A DNA stretch of 36,814 nt, from positions 1 through 36,814 of the forward strand of contig JAYMTA010000154.1 in assembly GCA_036897625.1 (NCBI GenBank), in the 5' to 3' direction. The translations under genes and the position numbers were made by a program. The notes beneath the pieces are model-generated. The model was not told the DNA's origin and ran no database searches. It saw only the letters and a program-made list of their open reading frames with translations. This document shows, in pieces, positions 1 to 13,500 of this stretch (positions are counted from its first letter, which is position 1; each line of letters begins with the position of its first letter). This DNA is from Pelargonium cotyledonis. Taxonomy: Eukaryota > Streptophyta > Magnoliopsida > Geraniales > Geraniaceae.

Positions 1-500
1 TTTTAATTTATAATTTATTAAAAAATGGGAGACAAATATTATTATTTTTAATTTTTTTGAATTCAAATAACATGAGTTAAATTTCTTGCAAAATTAAGGA
101 CATTATTGACGTTTAATATAAAAATAAAGGGTATTATAGTAATGTGACTTTCTCAAGTGGTGGGAAAGTACATGAAATTTTAAAATCCCACCTCTCCATG
201 AGGCTTTAGATTTTATGAATGTGGAAAAATTATTCAACTCGAGAATGTTACTTTCTCACCCACTTTTCTTCGTTAGTTTACCAAATGTTGGATTTTATTT
301 TGATTATCAATATAATCTTATCACCCTCAACTTCTCTTTATCAGAAAAAGAGTTTCTTTAGGGTTCAAAACATGCCCTTAGAGAGACAAAAGTGATGGAG
401 CATTTTGATGATTTTATAAACGAAAACCTTCAATAATGCTGACGTGTTACATTATCATTGGTTACGTGTTCATTCAATCGAAAAATCGCCCGAAACTCAA
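1..500. other. AT-rich upstream region of the coatomer gene
   Basis: No coding region is visible. The sequence is strongly AT-rich up to about position 400, then becomes a more mixed promoter-like stretch. Two ACGTGTT motifs occur 22 nt apart (442-448 and 464-470), with a CATTGG (CCAAT-type) motif between them. These are the only recognisable promoter-like elements. A CT-rich leader typical of plant 5' UTRs follows at about 565-620. Confidence 0.5.
442..470 (+). promoter_or_regulatory. Paired ACGTG-core motifs upstream of the coatomer gene
   Basis: ACGTGTT occurs at 442-448 (as TGACGTGTT) and again at 464-470 (as TTACGTGTT), with ATTGG between. ACGT-core motifs are bound by plant bZIP factors. 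A role here is inferred only from position, about 100 nt before the presumed CT-rich leader. Such short motifs also occur by chance. Confidence 0.3.
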
Positions 501-767
501 TTTCACTGAATTCGAAGAGTAGATTCCCAGAATCGCAGCATGCGACGCGTTAGTGTATGAAAACCCTCTCTCCTCTCTCTTCTCTACCTCTCCGATCTAC
601 AATTCCTTCACTTTCTCTCTCTAAATCTATTTCTGTGCAGCGAAAACCCCTTGTCTCGGCCTACACATATCTATATGTATACGCGCATCTGCTGCCGGTG
701 ACGATTTGGTGATGCTAGATGCGTTACTGCTCTTCTTTGATCTCACCTTCTACTGATCAGATCTTAG

Positions 768-1218
768 GTATAATCCTGGTTTCTTTTGTATTTTTCTCTA
801 ATTTCGTATCAGATCTGTTCTCAATTCCTGTTGCTAGTTTTCTTTGCTTTCGATGTGATAGAATCAACGTGCTGTTTGGCTGCTGAGAAATTGGAGGAAA
901 TGATCGAGAATTTCGGGTTTTCGTCCTTACTTCTCTTATGGTTTGAGTACTCGCCTCTTTTCCTACATTTTCTCAGCTGCCAAACGCTGGCGGTAGGGTA
1001 ATCGCTTATCTGTTATATTGCTTAGCACAACTCGTGTTTGATGTGATCTAGTGCGGCATTTTTGTGTGAGTTCAGCCAATGCGGTAGATTAGATAATTGT
1101 TTAAGTGTAATTTGATTCGTGATATTTACTTGATTATATTGGATCCAGCAATTGATTTCTGTGTTTGACAATGAATTTTTTTGGATGTGTGTAGTGTATT
1201 GGATTTATTAAATTGTAG
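768..1218 (+). other. Probable 5' UTR intron of the coatomer gene
   Basis: A donor-like TTAG/GTATAA at 768 and an acceptor TTGTAG ending at 1218 flank a T-rich segment, and the next exon starts 3 nt before the alpha-COP ATG. The segment contains reading frames but none resembles a protein. The CT-rich leader before 768 would be the first, non-coding exon. This is inferred from splice-site sense only. Confidence 0.6.
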
Positions 1219-1221
1219 AAG

Positions 1222-4200
1222 ATGTTGACCAAGTTTGACACAAAGAGTAATAGAGTGAAGGGACTGAGTTTTCATGCCAAGAGACCATGGATCCTTGCAA
1301 GTCTTCACAGTGGTGCGATCCAACTCTGGGACTACCGGATGCGGACTCTGATTGATAAGTTCGAGGAGCATGAGGGGCCTGTTCGTGGGGTACATTTCCA
1401 CAAGTCTCAGCCACTGTTTGTGTCTGGAGGTACTCAATAATCAATCCACCTCAGTTGTACAATTATAAATTTTTGAATTGGGAACATTTCTTATGAATCT
1501 GGGTATTAAGTTTGTGCTGACTACTTTAGAGTTCTTTTAACATGTGAAGTTGTGTTTTTTTTGGTTGGTTGGTTATACCCAGGGATCTGGCTGATTAGGC
1601 TTTGTAATGGGTCTGTAAACAAATGGTTGGATGGAAACTCCTTGAGTTATTTGTAATATTTGGTTTGATTGTTATATAACAACTCTTATTGAGGCAAATA
1701 ATGTTGGTGTATTTGGTCACTTCAAATGGTTAGAAGTTTTCTTTTGTAGAGTTGGTAAGTACCATATTATATCCAATGCCATAAGGAAGACATTATGATA
1801 CACAAAACCTGTTCATCTTTCCGTGTCGAAATATGTCGATAAGCGACTTATCAATTAAACATAGCGTTTTTATCTATTACTTTGTGCTCCCTCTGTTCCA
1901 TTGTGTTAGTCTTTGTTTTCAGTATGAGATGTCCTAAAATACTGACCACTTTTAATACCTAGTTTCACAAATATTATACATGATATCCTTTATGAAATAT
2001 AAATTGTTTTGTTAAAGGTAGTTAGATTCGATGCCTAGTGAAAATTTGATTACATGTTAACATATTACTGTTTTACTGCTCCTTAAAAGTCTGGAAGTTA
2101 CAAGGTTTATTAACAAATGGTACCCAGGGGATTATAACGCAATTGTTGACATGTAAAACTGATCCTATATATTATGGTGGGTATCCAATAAATCAAATTA
2201 CTGAACTGCTCTCTTGGCTTTGTTACTCTGCTTCCAAATCTGAACATTTAAGCTACAAGTTGTTTATTGAATTACCATTACATTATGGAAAACTGTATGC
2301 TCTATTTATTTGAAAATTAATTTTGAATATCTTGTTAAGGGTGGCCTAGTGCACGATGCTCAATTGCCCTGTTTAGGGAGAGACAGAGAGTCATTTATAT
2401 GCTCACATCCTTGCCCGCGTTCGTTATCTATTTTGAATATTTCATAGTTTGAAATAATCTGCAAATTGTTTTTATTTATTAAATGTTAGTCTATCGTTTT
2501 AGGTATCATATTGTGCATCCACTACTTGACTCTGATGAAATGGATTAATATGCCATACATGTATAATAACATTATGAAGTTTTTGGGTTTATTCAGGGGA
2601 TGATTACAAAATTAAGGTCTGGAACTACAAGATGCACAGGTGTCTGTTTACTCTTCTTGGGCACCTTGATTATATTCGTACAGTGCAATTTCACCACGAA
2701 TATCCATGGATTGTGAGTGCCAGCGATGATCAGACTATACGCATATGGAACTGGCAGTCCCGCACTTGTATTTCTGTATTGACTGGCCACAATCATTATG
2801 TTATGTGCGCCTCCTTTCACCCCAAAGAGGATCTTGTGGTGTCAGCCTCCCTAGATCAGACTGTTCGTGTTTGGGATATTGGTGCCCTGAGGAAAAAGAC
2901 TGTGCCCCCTGCCGATGATATCTTGCGGTTGAGTCAGATGAACACAGATCTTTTTGGTGGTGTTGATGCAGTTGTTAAGTATGTATTAGAAGGTCATGAC
3001 CGTGGAGTCAACTGGGCAGCATTTCATCCGACTCTGCCACTGATTGTCTCTGGAGCAGATGATCGCCAAGTGAAACTGTGGCGTATGAATGGTAAATTTT
3101 AATGCCTTTTCAACTCTCCATCTCTTGTATGCAGTCTATACTGAGGTTATTACTGTCCCTGTTTGAATGTATCAAGCTAATTTACTGTGAAGCGATATTA
3201 TCATTCTGAGTTTTAATATGCTTTAAGAATTTTATTATTGGTGAATTTGAATTGTATAGTACATCGTCTCTAATTGTTAGGTTAGGCTTGTTCTTACATT
3301 TTCTTTTGGACATCTCAAAATTTGTAACTTCTAGAATTTTATTTAAATCACAAATAAACATTAATTATTCCTTCTCTTTTTTCCAGAGACAAAGGCTTGG
3401 GAAGTGGACACATTGAGAGGTCATATGAACAACGTATCCTGTGTGATGTTTCACGCAAAACAAGACTTAATTGTATCCAATTCAGAGGACAAGAGTATTC
3501 GAGTGTGGGATGTTACAAAGCGAACTGGAATTCAAACTTTCCGCCGAGAGCATGATCGATTCTGGATACTCGCTGCTCATCCTGAGATGAATCTTTTGGC
3601 TGCTGGTCATGACAGTGGTATGATTGTCTTTAAGATGGAGAGAGAACGCCCTGCCTTTTCAGTAAGTGGTGATTCTCTGTTTTATGCTAAAGATCGTTTT
3701 TTGAGATTCTATGAATTTTCAACCCAAAAAGATACACAAGTGATCCCCATTCGGCGGCCTGGTTCTACGAGCCTGAATCAAAGTCCCAGAACTCTTTCTT
3801 ACAGTCCAACAGAAAATGCTGTTCTTATATGCTCTGATGTGGATGGGGGATCGTATGAGTTGTATGTCATACCTAAAGATAGTTTTGGTAGGGGTGATAG
3901 CATGCAAGAGGCAAAGAGAGGCCTTGGAGGATCGGCTGTCTTTGTTGCCCGCAACAGGTTTGCTGTACTTGACAAAACTAGCAATCAAGTATCAGTCAAG
4001 AATCTGAAAAATGAGGTTGTTAAGAAAAGTAGCCTCCCTATAGCTGCAGATGCTATATTTTATGCCGGAACAGGTAACTTGCTGTGTAGGGCAGAGGATA
4101 GAGTGGTTATTTTTGATCTCCAGCAGAGGATTGTTCTTGGTGATCTTCAAACTCCATTTATAAAGTATGTTGTTTGGTCAAATGACATGGAGACTGTTGC

Positions 4201-6334
4201 TTTGCTCAGCAAACATGCAATTATTATTGCTAGCAAGAAACTTGTGCACCAGTGCACTCTTCATGAGACAATTCAGGTAAAGAGTGGAGCTTGGGATGAT
4301 AACAGCGTATTCATATATACAACGTTGAATCACATCAAGTACTGCCTCCCTAATGGTGATAGTGGAATAATCAGGACCCTTGATGCCCCAATATACATCA
4401 CTAAGGTCTCTGGTAATACAATCTTTTGCTTGGATCGTGATGGAAAGAACAAGGCTATTGTTATTGATGCTACAGAATATATCTTCAAGCTGTCTTTATT
4501 GAAAAAGAAATTTGACAACGTTATGAGCATGATAAGGAACTCACAGCTCTGTGGCCAGGCAATGATTGCCTATTTGCAGCAGAAGGGGTTCCCTGAAGTT
4601 GCACTCCATTTTGTTAAAGATGAGAGAACCCGTTTCAATCTGGCATTAGAGAGTGGAAACATCCAAATTGCAGTTGCTTCGGCTAATGAAATTGATGAGA
4701 AGGAACACTGGTATAGATTAGGTGTGGAGGCTCTTCGCCAAGGCAATGCTGGTATTGTTGAATATACTTACCAGAAGACAAAAAATTTCGAGCGGTTATC
4801 TTTTCTGTATCTCATAACTGGGAATACGGAAAAACTGCGCAAGATGCTGAAAATTGCTGAAGTTAAGAATGATGTCATGGGTCAATTTCACAATGCCCTA
4901 TATCTATGTGATGTCCGTGAACGTATTAAAATCTTAGAGAATGCTGGTCACTTGCCACTTGCTTATGTCACGGCTTCAGTCCATGGGCTGCATGATGTTG
5001 CTGGACAACTCGCAGAGAAGTTGGGAGATAATGTTCCTTCTTTGCCCGAGCAAAAAGCACCCTCCCTTCTTATGCCCCCAGCTCCCATTATGTGTGGAGG
5101 CGATTGGCCCCTTCTGAGGGTCATGAAAGGCATATTTGAAGGTGGGTTGGATAATATTGGCAGGGGTGCTGAAGAGGAATACGAAGAGGCTGCTGATGGT
5201 GACTGGGGTGAGGAACTGGATATGGTTGATGTAGATGGCCTACAGAATGGGGATGCTACTGCTATTTTAGAAGATGGGGAAGGCGCTGAAGAAAATGAGG
5301 AAGGAGGATGGGACCTTGAGGATTTGGAGCTCCCCCCTGAAGCAGATACTCCAAAGGCTTCAATGACTTCTCGTTCTACATTTGTGACTCCAACTCCCGG
5401 TATGCCTGTTAGCCAAATTTGGATGCAGAGGTCATCTCTTGCTGCAGAACACGTAGCAGCTGGCAATTTTGATACTGCAATGAGATTGCTGAACAGGCAA
5501 CTTGGAATAAGAAACTTTGCTCCGCTCAAACAGATGTTTCTTGATCTTCACACTGGCAGCCATACGTATTTGCTTGCATTTTCATCAGCCCCTGTGATAT
5601 CTCTGGCCATTGAAAGGGGATGGAGTGAAAATTCTACCCCTAACGTCCGGGGACCCCCAGCACTTGTGTTCAATTTCTCTCAGTTGGAAGAGAAGCTGAA
5701 GGCAGGTTACAAGGCCACAACATCTGGAAAGCTCAATGATGCTCTCCGGCTTTTCATAAGCATTCTTCATACAATTCCATTGGTTGTTGTTGATTCAAGG
5801 AGGGAGGTTGATGAAGTGAAGGAGTTGATCATTATAGTGAAAGAGTACGTTTTGGGTCTGCAAATGGAACTTAAGAAAAGGGAACTGAAAAACGATCCGG
5901 TGCGTCAACAGGAGCTAGCAGCCTATTTCACGCACTGCAACCTTCAAATGCCTCACTTGAGGCTAGCCTTGATGAATGCAATGACTGTTTGCTACAAGGC
6001 AAGGAACCTCGAAACAGCATCCAACTTTGCGAGGCGGCTGCTAGAGACCAACCCCACAGTTGAGAGCCAAGCTAAGACAGCCAGGCAAGTGCTGCAGGCT
6101 GCTGAGAGGAACATGAAGGATGCCTCCAAGATAAAGTACGATTTCAGAAACCCGTTTGTAGTTTGTGGAGCTACGCATGTGCCAATCTACCAAGGTGAGA
6201 AGTATGTCACATGCCCGTACTGTAGCTCCCGGTTTGTGCCCAGCCAGGACGGGGAGCTTTGTACTGTTTGTGATCTCGCAGTGGTTGGAGCAGATGCTTC
6301 AGGTTTGCTCTGTTCTCCTTCCCAAGTACGTTGA
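1222..6334 (+). CDS. COPA: Coatomer subunit alpha (alpha-COP), complete
   Basis: Alpha-COP is the largest subunit of the COPI coat, which buds retrograde Golgi-to-ER and intra-Golgi vesicles. Its WD40 propellers bind dilysine cargo tails. Coding exons are 1222-1429, 2597-3091 and 3387-6334. All junctions are GT-AG and in frame (split codons at residues 70 and 235), giving 1216 aa, the usual plant length. WD40 repeats fill residues 1 to about 300, with WD signatures such as IQLWDY, IKVWNY, IRIWNW, VRVWDI, VKLWRM and IRVWDV. A helical coatomer region follows, then an acidic Asp/Glu-rich linker at about 830-885. The alpha-COP C-terminal domain ends with CxxC pairs at about C1177/C1180 and C1193/C1196 and the family-typical C-terminus SPSQVR. 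The ATG at 1222 lies 4 nt after a TTGTAG acceptor. A 5' UTR intron from about 768 to 1218 (donor TTAG/GTATAA) is therefore likely. No frameshift or stop was seen. The gene is convergent with the BGAL9-like gene. Confidence 0.97.
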
Positions 6335-6529
6335 TGAATGAGCTGAAACGTGAACATTGTCTATAAGCGCGTCCTCTTTCTGTAACTGAAGCGGTCGGGT
6401 TTCTTTGATTCGATATTGTGTGCAGGAAAAGGTAAGAAATATATATATTCAGGAAGAGTTAAGTGTCAAATGAATTGTTTGTGATGTGTCTTTTACTCCC
6501 TTTGTTTAGTTGGTTATGATTTTCAATGT

Positions 6530-6535
6530 AATAAA
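6530..6535 (+). terminator. Likely polyadenylation signal of the coatomer gene
   Basis: AATAAA lies about 195 nt after the alpha-COP stop codon in T-rich sequence, a normal plant 3' UTR distance. Plant polyadenylation signals are loose, so the actual cleavage site is uncertain. Confidence 0.45.
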
Positions 6536-6717
6536 AACATGAGAATTTTGACGCAAGCTATTCTTTAGTTATTTGGTGACGGTGAGATAGGCAGGAAAAC
6601 TTACAATTTGATGTATTGAAATGCCGTTTAGCAAAATATTTTTGCTTCTTTCATGATATGGGGTTTTACTATTGGTTTGCATTTCAAATATTACATTTTT
6701 CATGTGTGGTTACCAAG

Positions 6718-6785
6718 GCACGTCGGGCCGAGAGGTTGATGCAATATGGATTGTTTTTGAGATATTAGGTTTGAGCCTCCTTATG
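6718..6785 (+). repeat. SINE-like (tRNA-derived) fragment
   Basis: The stretch contains GGCCGAGAGGTTGATGC, resembling a pol III A box. About 35 nt later comes TTAGGTTTGAGCCTCC, resembling a B box (GGTTCGANNCC type). The same B-box context recurs at about 19088 and 20868. This fits a decayed tRNA-derived SINE, but ends and target-site duplications could not be defined. Confidence 0.35.
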
Positions 6786-6882
6786 ATGCTTCCACTGGAG
6801 GTGAGAAACACATACTTGTTGTCCCGTTGCTTATATATATATATATGAGAAAATAAAATATGAGCTAATAATTTTTTAGCTT

Positions 6883-7059
6883 AGCCTAAGCCAAGCCAAT
6901 GAGGTGATGCCACCTCAATTAGTTCCACCCATACCCACCCAAGTGAATTGGTGGGAGCGGAGCGACCCGCCCGGATCCAAGTTTTTTAATGAGATGTCAC
7001 CACCTCATTAATGGATTAGCCTAAGCCAAAAATAAATTGGCTTATAATTGGCTTAGGCT
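6883..7059. mobile_element. Small foldback/MITE-like element
   Basis: AGCCTAAGCCAA at 6883-6894 is matched as its perfect reverse complement at 7048-7059. Adjacent sequence is also inverted-complementary: GAGGTGATGCCACCTCA near 6901 against the ATGAGATGTCACCACCTCAT region near 6990. A further copy of TTAGCCTAAGCCAA occurs at 7016-7029. The element is about 177 bp with no coding capacity and a GC-rich centre. No clean target-site duplication was found, so the superfamily is unknown. Confidence 0.5.
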
Positions 7060-7566
7060 CCTCTTTCCTTATATAAAACACATCTGAATAACATTGATAA
7101 ACTAAATGTCTCGAAGTCGACAAAGCAGTGAAAAAAATAATAAAAAATATGCAATCTGTTTTAAAATAAATCTTATATAATTTTGTGTGTGAATTTGTCT
7201 CAAAATAAGTATTTTCTTTTTTAAGATGGTTAATTATATTTGAATGGTTAATATTATTCTTATAATAAGTTAATATTTTTCAAATTAGTTACAAGACATG
7301 ATCATGAGAATACAAGAGTAAATATATCGACACTAACTTAAAAATTTCGAAATAAAAATAATAACATTTATAAAGGATACTTCGACCCGAGCTCAAATTT
7401 CTTGCTAAATTTCCATTTCCGGGTAGGCTCAAGATGTGCCAATTAAAATGGTACATTATTGTTACAGTTTAATTACAGGCATGTCACGTAGAGCATTTTT
7501 GTGTACAAGAGATAGGTTTCAGAGCATACGAGATGAGCCCGACTTAAGTTGGGTTGACAGTAGCTC

Positions 7567-10500
7567 TTACTTGAAACTCGAAAACCGAAACGAAGCATCA
7601 TCCAACGAGCGGATGCATTTTGCCTCCACTGCCAATGTCTTCACAATGCCTCTGCATGGATCCCCAAATCTGGAATTTGAAATTTCAACAGAACAGCTCC
7701 TTTTTCCTTGGCAGGCCTACCCAAAATCACCATCCAATCACATTTGACATTCATCGGTTAGGTCCAAATCGTGACACAAATTGGTCCGACAACCAAATAA
7801 AACTACACATTATTTACTGCAAGCCATATCATAGTATTAAAGTGATTTGATATTCAAATATCCAGAAAAGCCGCACCATATGCTAAAAGTCCAAATACAG
7901 ACTCAGAAGGCGATGTCAACTTCTATATAACTCAGTTTAACCAATCTATCGAGCAACTAAACGCCCTGAGAAGAAAAGCTGATAAACAGCTATTTTGTTT
8001 TTATTAATGCCTTATAAGCTCAATGAAGTTATCTAAGGAAGGACACACTTGGAGTTTTATCAATTCCTCATGACACTAACTGAATTAGTTTCTATGCATT
8101 CATGATCACAAATGTATTTTTCTGATTCAAAATAGTTGCGTCAAATGCTTTCATTCGTGCATGCATATGTGTGTGTCTCCTAAGGATTTAATTATCATAT
8201 TGCAACTTGTTGAGAGACTAAATGCCTACCTTGGTTACCACGGACATTGAAGTTGTTCCATGGCAGTTGCCCCTAGAGAAGTTCTGACAGCGACCTTGAG
8301 GAGTTCCATAGCTAGCGAATTCTATGGAGGAGATTATATGTCCGTCTTCACATTCCAAGTGCATTTCTGGGGTCTTATCATCTATTAACATTTTACCCCC
8401 AACATCTGAAGCGAACCACCTGCCTATAGGCGGGGAGTGGGTCTCTGATACTTGCGAACACACAATTTGGGCAGAACGTAACTTGACTGAAATCTCAAAC
8501 GGGTTTCCTCCTGTTTCCTCAAAGATAACTAGTAAGTTATTAGATGCTTGTAACCATGCCCTTGGTATGTGGTACCTGAAAATATACCGATAATTGTTAT
8601 GTTGAGCAAGTGGAACTACGCTACCATTTCAATAGAGTTGTTAAATTTTGGATATGAATGGCAAGTATTGAAAAGTGCGTAATTCAAACAAACATCTTGT
8701 TACATGGTAGTTTACATGTCATGAGACAGAAGTATACCAGATTTGAGTGGGATTACCACAATTTGTGGTACACTTTTCTGAATGATAGGCCCCTCGATAA
8801 TCACATATTTCTTGACATCCACTTTTTGGGGCGGCCAAAGTCCAGTATCTTCCTATATGATGGCCATTAACCCAAGCCTGGCCCTTTCCCATACTTCCTA
8901 AATCTAAAGCAACTGGATCTTCCCCATTAGGGGCGTCAAAGTAAGTCTGCAAGATAAAGAGATAAAAGGTATATTTGAGGAACACTACTTCACATTATGG
9001 TATTTATAGAGTTGAATATCTAAAATGATACATTTACCTTGTACCAAGTAAATGTGGATGGAATAGCATCACGGGCCAAATCAACCCATCCTGCCTTATC
9101 AGTTTCTTCTTTTGTAAATATCCGTAGAAACTCACCCTTTAGCCCAACCTACAACCAACATGAGAGCGACTCAGTATCTACGTAGAGAGAAAGAAAGCAA
9201 TACAACAGTTGCTTCATTTCAACTGAAACCAATGAAAAACTAAATAAATAACTACTCGAATTGTGGCAAGCAGATGAATTCATTGCAAGTCTTGGAACCA
9301 TTCAGCTTTCAAGACATTTCTATTATTGCCTCTCTTTTTTACTACCAAGATTTTTAAAAGCATAAGTGTGAATCATGTCTTCTACCATAGCCAAACTATA
9401 ATAAACCAGGTAGTGACAGATGACAATGCAGTTAATAAATATGATTCTGCCCACAAAGCAGAAAGTTGCATTTTGGAGCAAAAGCAAAGAAGGTAAAGTG
9501 TAACTACTGGATAACATCTGATGAGATACACATCTGAAGTCTACTATCTTCCCACTTTGATATAATTTCAAAGTATTCTATTTCATTCATTTACCTTAGA
9601 AACAAAAATTGATACGTTAAACCCAGAACTTGCTCTTGTTGGTACGAAACCACAAATAAATGAGCATAATACTAGGATTTTATAGATATAAATATCTTTG
9701 TGCCTCTCGAGTTTTGGATATGAATGTACAAGTCACAAGTAGGTAAATCCCATCTCCTCTAAAAAAAAATCCATCTTACAGCCTTTTCAACTTGAAATTC
9801 AAATATGCTAAACATTTGCTGGATTAAGTGCAAATCGACTCAAAGATTATACACAATGAAAAAAAGAAGCATGTTTTCACATTAAAACATAGTGGAGCTT
9901 AGAATACTACCAGCTTCAAGCATTAAATCCAAACCTGGAAGGTCCATATTAACTTCGAGAGGTCAACATCCCCATTTCTAAGTCCAGTAAGCTTAGTGCG
10001 GCCTCTAAACCCTGCACCATCTTTCTCAAAGGATGCACCATAATTCTGCACAATATGTTGGAGAGTACTAAGTAACAATCAATAAGATAAAAAAAAAAAA
10101 AAAAGATACAAGAGGTAACTGTGAAGAGATTGTGAGGGAGGGTACAAGGTGGTGGCTACAGCTAATAAACCTTTTATTTCGTTTCGCTCCTGGAACGAAC
10201 AACTTCCTCCAAAGGATTATAGCCTTCTTTTGTTAATTCAATCTCTTTTCTCTAAGTTCACTAAAATGTCTAATATGTGGGCTAACGAGTTTTCCGATAT
10301 GGTTCATATGATTAAAGGTTGTCATAAGAAGATTCTCAGATATTAGCCAGTGATATGATGAAACTTTTACCTGCAATCCCACTGTCTGAGATAACAACAC
10401 TAAATCATTGTATCCTTGATGCAACTGAACAGGTTGTGTGACTTTAACCCAGTTCCCGCTCACACTGCCTGCACTTTCAGAGATAGTTGGGTGTTAGAAA

Positions 10501-13500
10501 ATGTATACCAAAGGCCGCAAACACTATAGGAACTGCTTTTATTCAGAAGGCAGAAAAATCTTTCTTCCAAACATGGTGCAACATCTGTACGTAGCACACA
10601 ACAAGAAATTGCCACTTGAAATTACATTACACTATCACAATTTTTCCCAAGTGTACACCTTATCTTACTCTCAAACTATAGGATGTCAACGGTCCCACAT
10701 AATTAAAATATAACCAAAATGAGGTAGTTTTTTTCCTGGTCAGATATGTAAAGCTTTGTAAACGGACCCATACCTTCACCATGAGAAAATGTAATACCAA
10801 TTACCTGTAAGTTGACCATTAACAAATACGCGTAATACATCACGCATGCTATCAATTGCAATGGCTGGACTAACTTTATTATGTTCCCAAAATGAGATAT
10901 CTTCCTCAGAAACATAAATTCTGTATTTTACAAATGCAACACACGTTATACAAATGGACATTAAATTTCTCAAAGAGAGATTTGAATAACAAGGACATAA
11001 AGTTTAACTAATTTCTTTTGTATGATTGCATTCATGTAGTCCTCAATAGAAGTTAAAGTTCAAAGAAAACAAAGCATTGTAACTAGTTGATGTACAATAA
11101 TTTGAGGTCAACACAGCATGCATACACCTGCATGGTTGAAACTAATTACAGAAGTTGAGAAATTTTATGTTCTCTATTTTTGGGGAGACTTCAGATAACT
11201 ACCCCGAACGTTACACGGTTCAACTACCATGAACTTTCTTGTGGATCACTTAACTACCCTCATCTTTCAAAACATCATTCCGTTAATAAAGTTTTTAACG
11301 GAATATTCCGATTCCATCAGGAAAACAGAATTTGATGTACCTGGTGAAATGCCACAGATAATCAGATTGGTCCTTCGTGACATTTAAATGCTCCAATATG
11401 CCTTGTATAGTAAAATTAGTCTCACTCCAAACTCCAATTGGCTCTTTTACAGTCATCCAGGATTTTGAGATAAAAGGCGCTTCGCTCTGAGTCCTCAATT
11501 TACGTGGTCCAGAGATATTTCTGAGAAGAGGCAAATCAAATTGTACTACCTTGATGGAAGTTTGTGTCGCAACCTGCTCAAGACATGGCAAGGAAGCTTT
11601 ATAGGCACAGACAAAAGCCAATTACTACAAATATAAACCTTACTTCTCAACAAGAAGTTCAAGTACAAGCATGCTTATACATGTGCATGTAGTACAATGA
11701 ATTAAGGAGCCATATCCGGTCCATATTGTAGTCTGCCTTAATATGTGCAAGAAAGAACATCAAATTTCATACTATCAGCAAACAAGAATATAGGGGGGAA
11801 GCAAAATACATTATCTGAGAAAAGAAAGGAAGCAAAATAAGTTATAGAGCATGCTAACCTGATAATATGCTTTAAGATTTAGCTTAGTTTCTATTGTTCT
11901 GGAATATGGGAAATGTGACACACTTAAAACATAAAAACAGAGCAATGCTGCAGTTGTATGAGCTTTATAATTGAATAGCTAAACAATTTACATGGTTTTA
12001 ATTGGAACTCAACTTTCATGTCTATCACAATTCTGCAAAAGATAAGAATCACTTCAATGGTCTGAAGGTCATATACTCATATTACGTAATAACTTTCACT
12101 AAGTTCCGCAAGAATCCATTGGTCAAGCTTCTTGTAACCTAAAGTGTCCCAATCTATCAAGATACATAACATATCAAGTAGTAGATGTAGAAGAAAGATG
12201 CTGTTGTTCAAGTACAAAAGAAAAGTCATCAAGTTCTAAAAAGCATGAACCACATGTAGACAAGTGTCTTATATCCCACTGAGGAATGGATATGACATGA
12301 TAAGAAACAAACCTTGGCAGTGTTGAACACGGTGCTCTTGCAGTCTGGTAATATACTAACTGACCAGGGTGGTAAAGTATATGATTGACCAAGGAAAGTC
12401 ACATGAGCTTCTTTACGTTCATCAATGTTTGCAAGAAATGCAGAGCATCTGCTTTGAGTTCCACGCTGACTTATGTTGAAGCCATCAATCTCATTTGCAC
12501 AGTAAACATGCGCCTGAAAATAGTTACATGAACTAGGTAATTTCAAATGTAGAACCAAACCAAAGGGAACAAAAGGCCGGTAAGAAAGTAAGATTTTGAA
12601 GATCCCAGCATTGCTTGAGAGATTTCACATACAAATTGGACAATTCCTTAGTCAAGTCAAGGGTGATACATTGTTTAGGTAGCTTTTCACTTTAATACCA
12701 TTTACCAGTTGCACTTCAAGCATTCCTTCTTACCCCAAGCATAAATAGTAACTAACGGTTACTTTGTATTATGTCTTATACAAGATCAATGATCAATCAA
12801 TTGTAGTTTAAGTACTGCTTGAAATTTGCATGCTTTGAACTTGGTACCAGCTAACATAGTTATTATATATAGCATGATATTTTCTGTTTGACTTATTTAA
12901 TCTCCGCAATTTGAAATGAAAGGTTTATGGTGTCATGCATGTTTGATACAAAAGGACAATGGTATTGCCTTCACATTTTATTTTTCAACCAAGAAGAAGG
13001 GGAGGGGGCTAACTTTTTTGTGCATCAGAAGTCCAAAAAGGTAATGAAACAAAGTCAATATTTTTTCTGACCAAGAACCATGGGTAAGTAGAGCCATACC
13101 TCCTGGTTTGGTCCCAACTTTAGATACTGAGGTGAATCAGCAGCAACTAGGGCAGGTTCACACAGCTTTATAGCAGCATGCAGATCCTTCAAATGTCCCC
13201 ATTTAGGCTGGCTCAGCAGACCTTAATGAAAGAAAGAAGTAGCATTTGCTAACTTTAAGATGATTGAACATGAAACAAATACTATCCCTTACAACATATC
13301 TTTGTAAAAAAATAAATACAACACATTGACCAGCCAATTAAAATTGTCTTCAGTAAGAAAATCAGATGCCGGTGGAAGAATAATCCTGCTATTTCCTTAC
13401 CATATTCATCGACTGGAGCATCATAGTCATAACTGGTGATAAGAGATGGGCCCCCAGAAGTCCGGCCAAAATTTGTTCCACCAAAATACTGCAACAATCA

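Larger units (their letters stand above)
6335..7566. other. Intergenic region between the convergent COPA and BGAL9-like genes
   Basis: This holds the 3' UTR of alpha-COP, with an AATAAA-type signal at 6530-6535, and the 3' UTR of the minus-strand galactosidase gene. Between them are a SINE-like fragment (about 6718-6785), a TATATA run near 6833-6846 and a small foldback element (6883-7059). The rest is AT-rich with no coding signal. Confidence 0.6.

Noticed and set aside
4963-5529. 188-codon open frame on the minus strand inside the alpha-COP exon
   Set aside because: It is a shadow of the acidic and Ser/Pro-rich coding sequence on the plus strand. Its Ser-rich reverse reading matches no family.
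7436-7850. Plus-strand frames over the last galactosidase exon
   Set aside because: They overlap the minus-strand coding end and its 3' UTR and have no start context or similarity.
8324-8593. Plus-strand frame over the SUEL lectin exon
   Set aside because: Antisense shadow of exon 18, whose minus-strand reading is a clear lectin domain.
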